A DNA stretch of 64,000 bases, taken from contig CAYWUJ010000009.1 in assembly GCA_964461455.1 (NCBI GenBank), positions 1-64,000 of the forward strand, given 5' to 3'. The notes beneath the pieces were generated by a model. The model was not told the DNA's origin. It saw only the letters and a program-made list of their open reading frames with translations, and did not search any database. Shown one piece after another: positions 51,869 to 61,460 of the stretch; the first letter of the stretch is position 1, and each line of letters starts with the position of its first letter. This stretch comes from UBA1413 sp964461455. Lineage in GTDB: Bacteria > Bacteroidota > Bacteroidia > Bacteroidales > Prolixibacteraceae. The translations under genes were made by a program, and so were the position numbers.

Positions 51869-53590
51869 TCAGGTGGTTTTTGTTCTGATATCCTTGATGT
51901 TGAGCTGGAGGTTTGTTTTTCCCCTGAACTCATTCAGTTCAACGGAATAACAGATATCGAAGGGCGTTCCCGACTGAATCACGGGGAATTTGGCCGCCAG
52001 GTTGAAGGCTATACCTGCGAAGATTCCCGATGAGGCGTCGGGTTCCATCAGGTCCAGTTTTATATGTTCCAGGTTTTTACCCACCAGGCGGCTGCTGCCG
52101 GCATCGATGACATCTTCGGTGACAAAAAGGGGCATACTGTTATGAGGGCCAAAGGGGGCAAACTGTTTCATGACCCTGAAAAAGCGGGGGTTAATTTCGT
52201 GCAGGGCCAGTTTGGCATCTACTTCCACGGTCTGGAGCTGCTGCCTGCTGGTCACCGTTCTGGTGACAATCTCTTCAAACCGTTCCGAAAAGGCCCTGAC
52301 GTTTTCGATTTTCAGGGTGAGGCCGGCGGCATACATGTGTCCGCCATAGGACTCCAACAGGTCACTGCAGGCCCCGATCGCCTCGTAGAGGTCAAAGTCC
52401 TTCACCGACCTGGCCGACCCCGTGGCCAAACCGTTCGATTCGGTCAGAACCACCGTGGGACGGTAAAAAAACTCGGTCAGCCGTGAGGCCACGATGCCTA
52501 CCACCCCTTTATGCCAGTCCCGGTTGTAAATCACCGTACTGTTGCGGTTACGGAGTTCCTCATCCCTCTCGATCATTTCCAGGGCATCCTGGGTAATGTC
52601 CCTGTCGAGGGTTTTCCTGATCTCATTGAAAGAGTCGATCTCTTCACCAAGGGCATCGGAACTCACGGTATCGACCGAAACCAGAATCTGTACCGATTTC
52701 TTGCCGTGTTCTATCCTGCCCGAAGCATTCAGCCGGGGGCCTATTTTGAAAACGATATCACTGACCGTGATCTCCTCACCGTTCAGTCCAGCCAGGTTGA
52801 TAATGGTCTGCAAACCCATCCCCGGATTGGTATTGAGTTTTTTCAGCCCGTAATGGGCCAGCACCCTGTTTTCCCCGGTGATGGGGACAATGTCGGAGGC
52901 GATGCTGACCACCAGAAGGTCAAGCAGATCATGGAGCTTTTCCTGGCTGATGTTGTTCTTAAGGGTGTAAGCCTGGAGCAGTTTGAATCCTACGCCGCAC
53001 CCCGACAACTCCTTGTAGGGATAAGGACAGTCGGGACGCTTGGGATCCAGCACCGCCACGGCATCGGGAATGGTCTCCCCGGGGTTGTGATGGTCACAAA
53101 TGATGAAATCAAGCCCCTGCTCACGGGCATATTTCACCTTCTCCACCGCCTTAATCCCGCAATCGAGAACGATAACCAGGGAAAACTGCTCCCTGGCGGC
53201 ATAGTCTATACTCTGGGGTGAAATACCGTAACCCTCGGTATACCTGTCGGGAATGTAATAATCGAGATGCTTGATATAGTCCTTCAGAAACAGATAAATC
53301 ATGGCCACCGAGGTAGTCCCGTCAACATCATAATCCCCGTAGATCATCACCCTCTCCTGGTTATTGATCGCCTGTTCAAGACGGGCAACAGCCTTGTCCA
53401 TATCCTTCATCAGGAAGGGATCATGAAGATCGGACAACCTGGGACGAAAAAAGCTCTTCGCCTCATTGAATGTTTTTACACCACGCTGAACCAATAGATT
53501 GGCAATCACCATGTTAACATTCAACGCTGCGGACAGATGCTTTATATCATTGATGTCGCCCTGTGGCTTAATACTCCAGACTTTATCCAT
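51869..53590 (-). CDS. recJ: Single-stranded-DNA-specific exonuclease RecJ
   Basis: A 573-residue DHH-family exonuclease with GDYDVDGT at 85-92, DCGIK and CDHHNPGE, which coordinate the catalytic metal ions. A DHHA1 domain and an OB fold follow. RecJ degrades single-stranded DNA 5' to 3' in recombination and repair. It converges on the acyltransferase gene and has an exact TATCTTTG promoter box. Confidence 0.96.
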   Translation of the reverse strand: MDKVWSIKPQGDINDIKHLSAALNVNMVIANLLVQRGVKTFNEAKSFFRPRLSDLHDPFLMKDMDKAVARLEQAINNQERVMIYGDYDVDGTTSVAMIYLFLKDYIKHLDYYIPDRYTEGYGISPQSIDYAAREQFSLVIVLDCGIKAVEKVKYAREQGLDFIICDHHNPGETIPDAVAVLDPKRPDCPYPYKELSGCGVGFKLLQAYTLKNNISQEKLHDLLDLLVVSIASDIVPITGENRVLAHYGLKKLNTNPGMGLQTIINLAGLNGEEITVSDIVFKIGPRLNASGRIEHGKKSVQILVSVDTVSSDALGEEIDSFNEIRKTLDRDITQDALEMIERDEELRNRNSTVIYNRDWHKGVVGIVASRLTEFFYRPTVVLTESNGLATGSARSVKDFDLYEAIGACSDLLESYGGHMYAAGLTLKIENVRAFSERFEEIVTRTVTSRQQLQTVEVDAKLALHEINPRFFRVMKQFAPFGPHNSMPLFVTEDVIDAGSSRLVGKNLEHIKLDLMEPDASSGIFAGIAFNLAAKFPVIQSGTPFDICYSVELNEFRGKTNLQLNIKDIRTKTT

Positions 53591-53630
53591 TCTTCCTCTT
53601 TCTGCCGTAGCCTTCCTACTATATTTAATG

Positions 53631-53638
53631 CAAAGATA
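53631..53638 (-). promoter_or_regulatory. Promoter -7 element of recJ
   Basis: Minus-strand TATCTTTG, an exact TAnnTTTG match, 40 bases before the recJ ATG. The AT-rich spacer to the right carries the divergent lysS promoter. Confidence 0.5.
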
Positions 53639-53795
53639 AGAATTGAAAAATGATAAGCATAATAAAACCCCGGAGAGCCGTATATATTTTTTAACGTCTG
53701 ATTATCTGATCATTACAAAATATCCCCTTAGCCATTTCGTGGGCACCGTCTCCTAACTGATTGGGCCTTAACCATCCCTGAAGATTCTTTTTTCT

Positions 53796-53803
53796 TATCT
53801 TTG
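53796..53803 (+). promoter_or_regulatory. Promoter -7 element of lysS
   Basis: TATCTTTG, an exact TAnnTTTG match, 22 bases before the lysS ATG. The upstream -33 region has no good TTTG. Confidence 0.5.
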
Positions 53804-53825
53804 GGCGGTTTTACAAAAACAGCAG

Positions 53826-55565
53826 ATGACGAACATTTCATTGAGTGAGCAGGAGGAAATCCGCAGGAATTCCCTTCGCAGGTTACGGGAGTTGGGCATT
53901 GATCCCTATCCGGCAGCGGCATACCCTGTAAATGCCCGGGCGGCAGAAATTAAGGCCGGGTTTGATCCTGAAAAGGGAAATTTCGGGGATATTTGTCTGG
54001 CGGGCAGGCTGATGAGCCAGCGGATCATGGGAAAGGCCTCCTTTGCCGAATTGCAGGACGCCTCGGGGCGTATTCAGCTCTATGTCAACCGCGATGAACT
54101 TTGTCCCGGAGAAGACAAGACCCTATACAACGAAGTTTTCCGCAGACTCCTCGACATTGGTGACACCATCGGAGTGAAGGGGTATGCGTTCATCACCCAG
54201 ATGGGGGAAATATCGGTCCATGTGAAGGAACTCACCCTGCTGAGCAAGGCCCTGCGGCCGCTTCCCGTTGTCAAGGAGAAGGAGGGTGTCCTTTACGATG
54301 CTTTTACCGACGTGGAACAGCGCTACCGCATGCGGTATGTCGACCTGATCGTCAATCCCCGGGTGAGGGAGGTCTTCGCGCAAAGGACCAAAATCATCAA
54401 TACCATGCGGGAGATCTTCAATGAAAAAGGGTACCTTGAGGTCGAGACGCCCATACTTCAGCCCATTCCCGGAGGTGCGGCAGCCCGGCCGTTCATCACC
54501 CATCACAATACCCTCGACATCCCCCTGTATCTCCGCATTGCCAATGAGCTCTACCTGAAGAAGCTGATTGTCGGCGGCTTTGACGGAGTCTACGAATTCG
54601 CCAGGGATTTCAGGAATGAAGGGATGGACCGCACCCATAACCCCGAATTCACGGTGCTGGAAATCTACGTGGCCTACAAGGATTACTTCTGGATGATGGA
54701 TTTTACCGAGATGATGCTGGAAAGAGTAGCCCTGGCCCTTCACGGCACTACCCGGGTCCCCCTGGGCGACCAGATCATTGACTTCAGAGCTCCTTATCCC
54801 CGCGTGACCATGGCCGATGCCATAAAGATCCATACCGGATACGACATCAGGGGAAAAAATGAAGATGAGCTGAGGAAAATCTGTGACACCCTGGGTATTG
54901 AAGCCACTCCCGACATGGGCAAAGGAAAACTCATCGACGCCCTCTTCGGTGAAAAGTGTGAGCATCACTACATCCAGCCCACCTTTATCATGGACTACCC
55001 GGTAGAGATGTCCCCGCTGACCAAGATACACCGGTCAGAACCAGGAGTCACCGAAAGATTTGAACTGATGGTATACGGAAAGGAACTGGCCAATGCCTAT
55101 TCCGAGCTGAACGACCCCATCGACCAGAGGGAAAGGTTTGAAGAACAGCTCAGACTTTCGGAAAAGGGAGATGACGAAGCCATGTTCATCGACCATGATT
55201 TCCTCAGGGCCCTGGAATACGGTATGCCCCCGACCTCGGGAATGGGGATAGGCATCGACAGGCTGACCATGTTCATGACCAACAACCTCTCCATTCAGGA
55301 TGTCCTTTTCTTCCCCCAGATGAAACCGGAAACCCGGAAACAGGAATCAGTGGCTGCTCCTGAAGAGTATGCCCGGCTGGGCATCTCCCCCGAGTGGGGA
55401 GAGGTTCTGCGCCAACTGGGATACACCACCATCGCCCGGCTCAAAGAGGCGGGGAAATTCACCAAACTCCACCAGGAGATCTGCGGATACAACAAAAAAA
55501 ACAAGCTGGGCCTGCAGAATCCTTCCCCGGAAGAGGTGAAAGAGTGGCTCGAAAAATCCGGCTGA
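53826..55565 (+). CDS. lysS: Lysine--tRNA ligase, class II
   Basis: A 579-residue class II lysyl-tRNA synthetase: an OB-fold anticodon-binding domain (about 55-155), motif 2 with FRNEGMDRTHNPEFT and motif 3 with GMGIGIDRLTMF. About 80 residues after the catalytic domain form a helical tail (PEWGEVLRQLGYTTI and further), a feature I associate with Bacteroidota LysS. It charges tRNA-Lys. It stands alone with its own promoter. Confidence 0.96.
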   Translation: MTNISLSEQEEIRRNSLRRLRELGIDPYPAAAYPVNARAAEIKAGFDPEKGNFGDICLAGRLMSQRIMGKASFAELQDASGRIQLYVNRDELCPGEDKTLYNEVFRRLLDIGDTIGVKGYAFITQMGEISVHVKELTLLSKALRPLPVVKEKEGVLYDAFTDVEQRYRMRYVDLIVNPRVREVFAQRTKIINTMREIFNEKGYLEVETPILQPIPGGAAARPFITHHNTLDIPLYLRIANELYLKKLIVGGFDGVYEFARDFRNEGMDRTHNPEFTVLEIYVAYKDYFWMMDFTEMMLERVALALHGTTRVPLGDQIIDFRAPYPRVTMADAIKIHTGYDIRGKNEDELRKICDTLGIEATPDMGKGKLIDALFGEKCEHHYIQPTFIMDYPVEMSPLTKIHRSEPGVTERFELMVYGKELANAYSELNDPIDQRERFEEQLRLSEKGDDEAMFIDHDFLRALEYGMPPTSGMGIGIDRLTMFMTNNLSIQDVLFFPQMKPETRKQESVAAPEEYARLGISPEWGEVLRQLGYTTIARLKEAGKFTKLHQEICGYNKKNKLGLQNPSPEEVKEWLEKSG

Positions 55566-55644
55566 CCCCCGGGTACCGGTGATCCTCTGCGGCCCTGGCC
55601 ATGAAATATCAGGGATGAGTTCCGTGAGGTGCCTGAAAAGGTTG

Positions 55645-55652
55645 TAGCTTTG
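55645..55652 (+). promoter_or_regulatory. Promoter -7 element of gpsA-pgi
   Basis: TAGCTTTG, an exact TAnnTTTG match, 33 bases before the TTG start of gpsA. The next possible start codon would cut into the NAD-binding motif. Confidence 0.5.
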
Positions 55653-55685
55653 TAACTGTGGGGTGAATGATCTAAAACAGAAATT

Positions 55686-56678
55686 TTGAAAAACGGAAAA
55701 GTAGGTGTTATCGGAAGCGGGAGCTGGGCGACAGCCATTTCCAAGATCCTGCTGGAAAATCTTCCATCCATACACTGGTTTATACGCAGTGAAGAGACCA
55801 TTGAACTCTTCAGGCAATACAAAAATAACCCGGGTTACCTGCGGGGTGTGGAATTTGATACCGACAGGATTGTTTTCTCATCTGACATCAATGAGGTGGC
55901 AGCTGCCTGTGACACCCTGGTGGTGGTCATTCCATCGGCCTTTCTCTGCGATACCCTGGCACAGCTGACCGTCAGTCTGTCAGACAAATTCGTGGTGTCG
56001 GGGGTCAAAGGTCTGGTTCCTGTCGAAAATGTCGTGGTCGGGGAATTCCTGCATAAGAGTTACCAGCTCCCCTATACCTCCATTGGGGTGCTGGCAGGCC
56101 CCTGCCATGCCGAAGAGGTGGCTCTTGAAAAACTCTCCTATCTGACGGTCGCCTGCGGTGATGAAGACCGGGGCAGGGAGTTTGCCTCACTTCTGCAGTG
56201 CAGCTACATCAAAGCCAGCACCATCGACGATATCTGGGGAACCGAATACAGCTCGGTGATCAAAAATATCATTGCCATTGCCGCCGGCATCGCGCACGGA
56301 CTGAGGTACGGGGATAACTTCCAGGCGGTACTCATCAGCAATGCCATTCAGGAGATCAAGCGGTTTGTCGATACGGTCCACCCCATCAACCGCGATATCA
56401 AGAGTTCCGTATATCTGGGCGACCTCCTGGTCACCGCCTACAGCCAGTTCAGCCGTAACCGCACCTTCGGGAACATGATAGGGAACGGCTACTCCGTAAG
56501 AACCGCCCAGCTCGAAATGCACATGGTGGCCGAAGGCTACTACTCGGTAAAAATCATCAGGGAAATCAACGAAAAATACAAGGTCGACATGCCCATCTGC
56601 GAGGCTGTCTACCAAATCCTGTACGGCGGGCGCTCCCCGCGCAAGGAGATCCTTAAGCTCACTGAAAAATTAACATAA
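55686..56678 (+). CDS. gpsA: Glycerol-3-phosphate dehydrogenase (NAD(P)+)
   Basis: A 330-residue enzyme with the Rossmann motif GVIGSGSWATA starting at residue 7, the catalytic lysine in SGVKGLVP and GPCHAEEVA. It makes glycerol 3-phosphate for phospholipids. The start is TTG at 55686, because no ATG precedes the Rossmann motif in frame. It is the first gene of an operon with pgi (seven bases apart) and a DMT transporter. Confidence 0.93.
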   Translation: MKNGKVGVIGSGSWATAISKILLENLPSIHWFIRSEETIELFRQYKNNPGYLRGVEFDTDRIVFSSDINEVAAACDTLVVVIPSAFLCDTLAQLTVSLSDKFVVSGVKGLVPVENVVVGEFLHKSYQLPYTSIGVLAGPCHAEEVALEKLSYLTVACGDEDRGREFASLLQCSYIKASTIDDIWGTEYSSVIKNIIAIAAGIAHGLRYGDNFQAVLISNAIQEIKRFVDTVHPINRDIKSSVYLGDLLVTAYSQFSRNRTFGNMIGNGYSVRTAQLEMHMVAEGYYSVKIIREINEKYKVDMPICEAVYQILYGGRSPRKEILKLTEKLT

Positions 56679-56685
56679 TACAACC

Positions 56686-58035
56686 ATGGAAAACATCACG
56701 CTCAATTATTCAAGGACATTAGGCTTCATTGACACCGGGTGTATTGAAGCGCTCTCCGATGATATGGAAATGCACAACAAGTCACTTTGGGAGAAAACAG
56801 GAAAGGGAAATGATTTCCTGGGGTGGGTGACCCTTCCCGGAGAGATCACCGAGGCTACGCTCTCTGAGATGGAAGAGACGGCCCTTGTCATGAGGGCGAA
56901 AAAAATCGACCTGCTGGTTGTGATCGGCATCGGGGGTTCATACCTCGGGGCCCGTGCCGTCATCGATGCCCTCAGCGACCATTTTGCAGCCCTGAAGCCG
57001 CAGGAGGCTCCCCTGGTACTTTATGCCGGGCAGAACATCGGGGAGGACTATCTTGACGAATTGCGCGAACTCCTGAAAAACAAGGAATATGCCCTGATGG
57101 TCATCTCCAAATCAGGCACCACCACAGAGCCCGCTCTTGCCTTCAGGCTGCTGAAGCATGACATCGAAGAGAAATATGGCAAGCCGGAAGCCCGGGAGAG
57201 AATCATTGCCGTGACCGACGCCTCGCGGGGTGCCCTGCGTCAACTGGCGCAGTCGGAAGGCTACAGGACCTTTGTCATCCCCGACGATGTGGGGGGCCGT
57301 TATTCGGTACTCACCCCGGTCGGACTGGTCGCCATTGCCGTGGCCGGGTTCGACATCAGGGCGTTGGTGAAAGGGGCTGCCGACATGGCCGGTATGTCAG
57401 GACCTGCCATCCCCTTCAGCCAAAACCTCCCGGCACAGTACGCCGCTGTCCGCAACATCCTCTACCGCAGGGGCCGCATCATCGAAATCATGGTCAATTT
57501 TAACCCCAAACTCCACTATTTCAGCGAGTGGTGGAAACAACTGTTCGGCGAAAGCGAAGGCAAGGAAGGGAAAGGCATCTTCCCCGCCAGCGTCGATTTC
57601 ACCTCTGACCTTCACTCCATGGGCCAGTATATCCAGGAGGGGGAAAGAAAACTCTTTGAGACGGTGATTTCGGTGAAATCACCCGACCGGACGGTGGTCA
57701 TCCCCGCCGACCATGATAACCTCGACGGGCTCAACTTCCTTGCCGGGAAAAGAGTCGACCAGGTGAATAAAATGGCGGAACTGGGGACTGCTCTGGCCCA
57801 TGTCGACGGTGGGGTACCCAACATTCTCATTGAGATTCCCCGCCTCAATGAATATTACCTGGGACAACTGATCTATTTCTTCGAACTTGCCTGCGGCATA
57901 AGCGGATATACCCTGAAGGTCAACCCCTTCGACCAGCCGGGCGTGGAAGCCTACAAGAGAAATATGTTCGCCCTGCTCGGAAAGCCGGGATTTGAGGAAC
58001 AGACCAAAGCAATCAGGGCAAGGCTCGGAGAATAG
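56686..58035 (+). CDS. pgi: Glucose-6-phosphate isomerase
   Basis: A 449-residue isomerase of the short bacterial type with GIGGSYLGARAV and SKSGTTTEPA in the phosphate-binding region and the conserved C-terminal half. It interconverts glucose 6-phosphate and fructose 6-phosphate. It lies seven bases after gpsA and touches the start of the transporter gene. Confidence 0.96.
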   Translation: MENITLNYSRTLGFIDTGCIEALSDDMEMHNKSLWEKTGKGNDFLGWVTLPGEITEATLSEMEETALVMRAKKIDLLVVIGIGGSYLGARAVIDALSDHFAALKPQEAPLVLYAGQNIGEDYLDELRELLKNKEYALMVISKSGTTTEPALAFRLLKHDIEEKYGKPEARERIIAVTDASRGALRQLAQSEGYRTFVIPDDVGGRYSVLTPVGLVAIAVAGFDIRALVKGAADMAGMSGPAIPFSQNLPAQYAAVRNILYRRGRIIEIMVNFNPKLHYFSEWWKQLFGESEGKEGKGIFPASVDFTSDLHSMGQYIQEGERKLFETVISVKSPDRTVVIPADHDNLDGLNFLAGKRVDQVNKMAELGTALAHVDGGVPNILIEIPRLNEYYLGQLIYFFELACGISGYTLKVNPFDQPGVEAYKRNMFALLGKPGFEEQTKAIRARLGE

Positions 58036-58037
58036 TG

Positions 58038-58973
58038 ATGCCGATGAAATCTGACCAGTATAAGGGATACCTGTTCGCCTTCCTGGCAACGGTATCGTTT
58101 TCCAACGTATATATCTTCAGCAAAGCCGCATTGAATGAGGTCCACCTCATCCAGTTCGGCTTTTACTGGTTTCTGATCGCCATGGTTCTGAACGGCATAT
58201 GGTCGGCGCGACAGGGACAACTCAGGCAGCTCAGGCACCTCAGGCTTCCCCAGCTGAAGATCCTCATTCTCCTGGGTTTTCTGGAAATACTGACCAATTC
58301 CTCATTCTATCTATCTATCCACATCATTCCCGACCCTGCCGTCACCTCTTTCCTGGGAAACCTTTATCCCGTGATCCTCACCCTGGGAGGGGTGATCCTG
58401 CTGAAGGAGAAGTTTACCTGGCTGGAGTCCCTGGGGGTTCTGCTGGCCCTGGCAGGTGCCTTTATCATCAGCTATACCGGGGGTTCCACCCTTAAGAACA
58501 TGTTCATCCCCGGAACACTGGTGGTGCTCTTCAACGCGTTCATGGCCTCCTCGGCTTCCCTGATCGGAAAGGTAAACATCAAAAAACTCTCTCCGGAACT
58601 GATCACCCTGAACCATACGGTATGGCTCTTTGTCTTCAGCACCATCCTCATGGTGGTTTTCCGAAAGCCTCTGGCCATCCCATCCACGGCCATGTTTAAC
58701 ATCGTCATAGGCTCCTTCCTGGGACCGTTCATGGGTGTGCTGATGATTTACTACTCCTTTAAATTCATGGAAGCCAGCCGCTCGTCGATTATTCAGAGCC
58801 TGAAAGGAATCGTGGTCCTGATTGGGGCATGGCTCTATTTCGGTACCCTTCCCCTGCCCCATCAGGTATGGGGAGGGCTGCTCACCGTAGCGGGAGTGCT
58901 GGTCATGACCCTCGCCCAGGCACGCCTTCTCAGGCTGGAAAGAAAAAAGCAGGCCGACGCCCCGGGCCAATAA
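58038..58973 (+). CDS. EamA/DMT family membrane transporter
   Basis: A 311-residue protein with about ten hydrophobic helices arranged as two EamA repeats. The start is ATG 58038, just after the pgi stop, or ATG 58044. The family exports or imports small metabolites such as amino acids or nucleotide sugars; the substrate is not visible. It is the third gene of the gpsA-pgi operon. Confidence 0.85.
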   Translation: MPMKSDQYKGYLFAFLATVSFSNVYIFSKAALNEVHLIQFGFYWFLIAMVLNGIWSARQGQLRQLRHLRLPQLKILILLGFLEILTNSSFYLSIHIIPDPAVTSFLGNLYPVILTLGGVILLKEKFTWLESLGVLLALAGAFIISYTGGSTLKNMFIPGTLVVLFNAFMASSASLIGKVNIKKLSPELITLNHTVWLFVFSTILMVVFRKPLAIPSTAMFNIVIGSFLGPFMGVLMIYYSFKFMEASRSSIIQSLKGIVVLIGAWLYFGTLPLPHQVWGGLLTVAGVLVMTLAQARLLRLERKKQADAPGQ

Positions 58974-59032
58974 GGCCGGAAGTGACCATTAAGGCGGAGA
59001 AGGTCTTTCAGCCCTTTGGCGGTGACTGCAGG

Positions 59033-60286
59033 TTATTCTTCCAGCAATGATCTGATCATTTCCTCACCAGGAAAAGGCTCTTCCATCCCGGGACCAATCA
59101 GCACCACGGGAATGATCTGTTGGTTTTCCAGGGCTGTCAGCACCAGTTCGTCGGGTGATATGGTCTCCCTTTCCCACAAATGGTGTGATTTCCACCTGAT
59201 CGTGTCAAATGCCAGGAAGATCAGCTCAGTACAGTAAAGCCTGTCGGGCGACTGCACATCGAAGTTGAAATCATATTTTTGGGTCAGATAGCGGAAAGTC
59301 CTCTCCACCACCTCTGTTTTTGACTTTTCGTCAAGTCCGGTGACCCGGAGAATGAGGAAGTAGTCACCGTCGGTAAACTCCTCAATGGTGGAGAGTCTGA
59401 CGCCGCGGCGGAGGGCTTCTGCAAACGATCCCCCGACGATGGCGGTCCCATGGTGGCGGACCACCTGAGGAAGCCACCACCATCCCGCCTTTTCGAGATC
59501 CTCCCTTTTTCCGGTATAGATGGCGGCATGGCCGAAGAACCCGGGAATGAACTTGTCGGTAAGGTGGGTGGGTGATTTGACCACCAGGATATCCAGGGGC
59601 TGAAGGTATTTATCAAGGAGTTGCTGTTCCCGGGGCCTGTGAATGTCAGGATTCAGGAGCCCCACGGAATTCCCGAAGAGACCGCTGGCCCAGTTGACGA
59701 TATCGTATCCGGCCTCGTTGATCCGGTCCCCATCCCGGCAAAAGGCATAGCCGGCGAGGGCCCATCGCGATGCGGGAAGAGGCAGGGAGTCGGAAAGCCA
59801 GGGGTTTCCCTTTTTCCGCACCTGCGGGGAGAGCAGGTAACGGTGGGTTTTATCAAGTATTCCCCGTGGGATGCCATAAGCCATGTTTCCCCTGTTAATC
59901 ATTCGCCGCAGGCGGGGATTGGGGTTGAAAATCTGATGATAACGGCCTGCCGAAGTGAGCAGCGAGGCCACAGCGCGGGGATCCTGGTCTGTTCTTACGG
60001 TAGCCTGGAGTATGGAATCGCAGCGCATTTGCTGTTGCAGATTTGCGAACAGCCCGTTCATGGCCGCCGCTGAAAAGAGACCTGCATGGCCTGCCGGAAA
60101 ACGCCGGCTCAGCCGGCGGGTTTCCAGGGTCAGCCCATCGCTGACCCTGGAAACCTCCCTGATCAGGGAATCTGAAGCCCCCCCCTCGCGGGTAATCCGC
60201 GCCTCCCATGCCGTGGTGTCGCCGATAAAACCACGCCGTGCTGTCATACAGGAGGTCAGCAACAGGATGCCCGGCAGCAAAAACAT
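59033..60286 (-). CDS. YiiX-like permuted papain (NlpC/P60-type) cysteine hydrolase lipoprotein
   Basis: With the start at 60286 the 417-residue protein has a lipoprotein signal MFLLPGILLLTSC (Cys13). The C-terminal domain has a permuted papain layout: His in FGHAAIYTG and the nucleophile Cys in YCTELIFLAF, with a Glu in the SFAEALRRGV segment between them. Such domains hydrolyse amide bonds of peptidoglycan or lipid substrates. The long helical N-terminal half is not recognised. A longer frame to 60370 would bury the signal. Confidence 0.78.
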   Translation of the reverse strand: MFLLPGILLLTSCMTARRGFIGDTTAWEARITREGGASDSLIREVSRVSDGLTLETRRLSRRFPAGHAGLFSAAAMNGLFANLQQQMRCDSILQATVRTDQDPRAVASLLTSAGRYHQIFNPNPRLRRMINRGNMAYGIPRGILDKTHRYLLSPQVRKKGNPWLSDSLPLPASRWALAGYAFCRDGDRINEAGYDIVNWASGLFGNSVGLLNPDIHRPREQQLLDKYLQPLDILVVKSPTHLTDKFIPGFFGHAAIYTGKREDLEKAGWWWLPQVVRHHGTAIVGGSFAEALRRGVRLSTIEEFTDGDYFLILRVTGLDEKSKTEVVERTFRYLTQKYDFNFDVQSPDRLYCTELIFLAFDTIRWKSHHLWERETISPDELVLTALENQQIIPVVLIGPGMEEPFPGEEMIRSLLEE

Positions 60287-60439
60287 AAGCCTCCCATACG
60301 CGCACCAAAAGCTGCACCCCTTTTCTCTTTCCGGCGGCGTTACCGGAAAATTGCGCCTTCCCAGACTCATAGGCCCTTAAGATAATGATGAGTTCTGCGA
60401 AGATCTGAATTTTGCACAAAATCTCATCATCGGGGTCTG

Positions 60440-61363
60440 TTAATTTGTTCTGGTTCTGGTCATTTTGAAAAGTTGGCTGGCCTGACCCGTGATGAATCCC
60501 GGAAAAAGCTTCCTGTCGCTGCCGTTTCCTGTGAATCCCCGTTCTGTCAGCTCAAAATAGGCATAGGTCCACTCCATCTCCTCCTCACCCGGGGCACCGG
60601 AGAACAGATAGCTTTCTACCACCGGGAGGGTTGCCGATTGCCGCAGGAGACTTCCTTCTTCTCCCTCGATCTCCTCTTTCATGGGAATGCCGGCATGTGT
60701 GAGCGCCTGGCAGGTTTCGTCAATCCCCGGCCATTCCGCCACATTCTGGGCATGAATGGCAGCAGCGAAATGATTGACGGCGTTACCATGCAGCAACACC
60801 CAGGCAGCATATTGTGAAACATCATTGATCCGCAACATCGCCTCCCGGGAGATCATTGGCCAGGGCCTGCGGAAATAGCCGGTCAGCTCGGCAGCCAAAA
60901 TTTCCCCGGCCTCTTCATTCACGATTCCGTCTAATCCTAAACAATTCATCAGTTCTATCGCCACATCGGAAAGGAGATAGGGGGTATCCATGACAGCCTC
61001 ATGGATGACATTGCGGGCCCACACCGGCAACTCCGCCACTTCCAGCTGGCTCACGAAAAAACGGGGGTACCGCTCATCCTTATGTTCGAAATGAGATGCC
61101 GTAATCTTTTGATGATCAAAGCGATAGCTTCCTGCAGCATGGTATCCCAGATGCGTAAGGAGATGGGACAGGGCCTCAATGCCTGCCGGCTGTTCGCCCG
61201 TAGCGATGTTTAATGTTCTGAATGCCAAATGGTCAATGACCAACCGACCTTTATGCGCTGCGACCATTTCCTGATATTTGCGGGCATAGGGGACCCTGCG
61301 GAGGTAACCCTCCCAGAGGCTGGAGAGTAACATCCCTGTCAGTTCACTTGCAGAAGTCTTCAT
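60440..61363 (-). CDS. DUF1338 family protein (2-oxoadipate dioxygenase/decarboxylase type)
   Basis: The 307-residue protein keeps the metal-site residues of the HglS/YdcJ group: His45 and Arg49 (IDHLAFRTL), His198 (GNAVNHFAAAI) and Glu271 (YFELTERGF). HglS enzymes convert 2-oxoadipate to 2-hydroxyglutarate with oxygen, in lysine breakdown. No other lysine-breakdown gene lies nearby, so the physiological substrate remains open. It lies 69 bases upstream of the YiiX-like gene on the same strand. Confidence 0.85.
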   Translation of the reverse strand: MKTSASELTGMLLSSLWEGYLRRVPYARKYQEMVAAHKGRLVIDHLAFRTLNIATGEQPAGIEALSHLLTHLGYHAAGSYRFDHQKITASHFEHKDERYPRFFVSQLEVAELPVWARNVIHEAVMDTPYLLSDVAIELMNCLGLDGIVNEEAGEILAAELTGYFRRPWPMISREAMLRINDVSQYAAWVLLHGNAVNHFAAAIHAQNVAEWPGIDETCQALTHAGIPMKEEIEGEEGSLLRQSATLPVVESYLFSGAPGEEEMEWTYAYFELTERGFTGNGSDRKLFPGFITGQASQLFKMTRTRTN

Positions 61364-61460
61364 AAAAGGCTTTTTACAGATTAAACTGAAAAAAAACCGT
61401 TGAGGTTACCCCTGCCGGCATGTTTGACAATACCCTGAAAAATGCAACCTTTTTGGGCGG

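Noticed and set aside
61444..61452. A third GCAACCTTT box
   Set aside because: It is not followed by ATCA at 14 bases, and no plus-strand gene starts downstream; it lies between two minus-strand genes.
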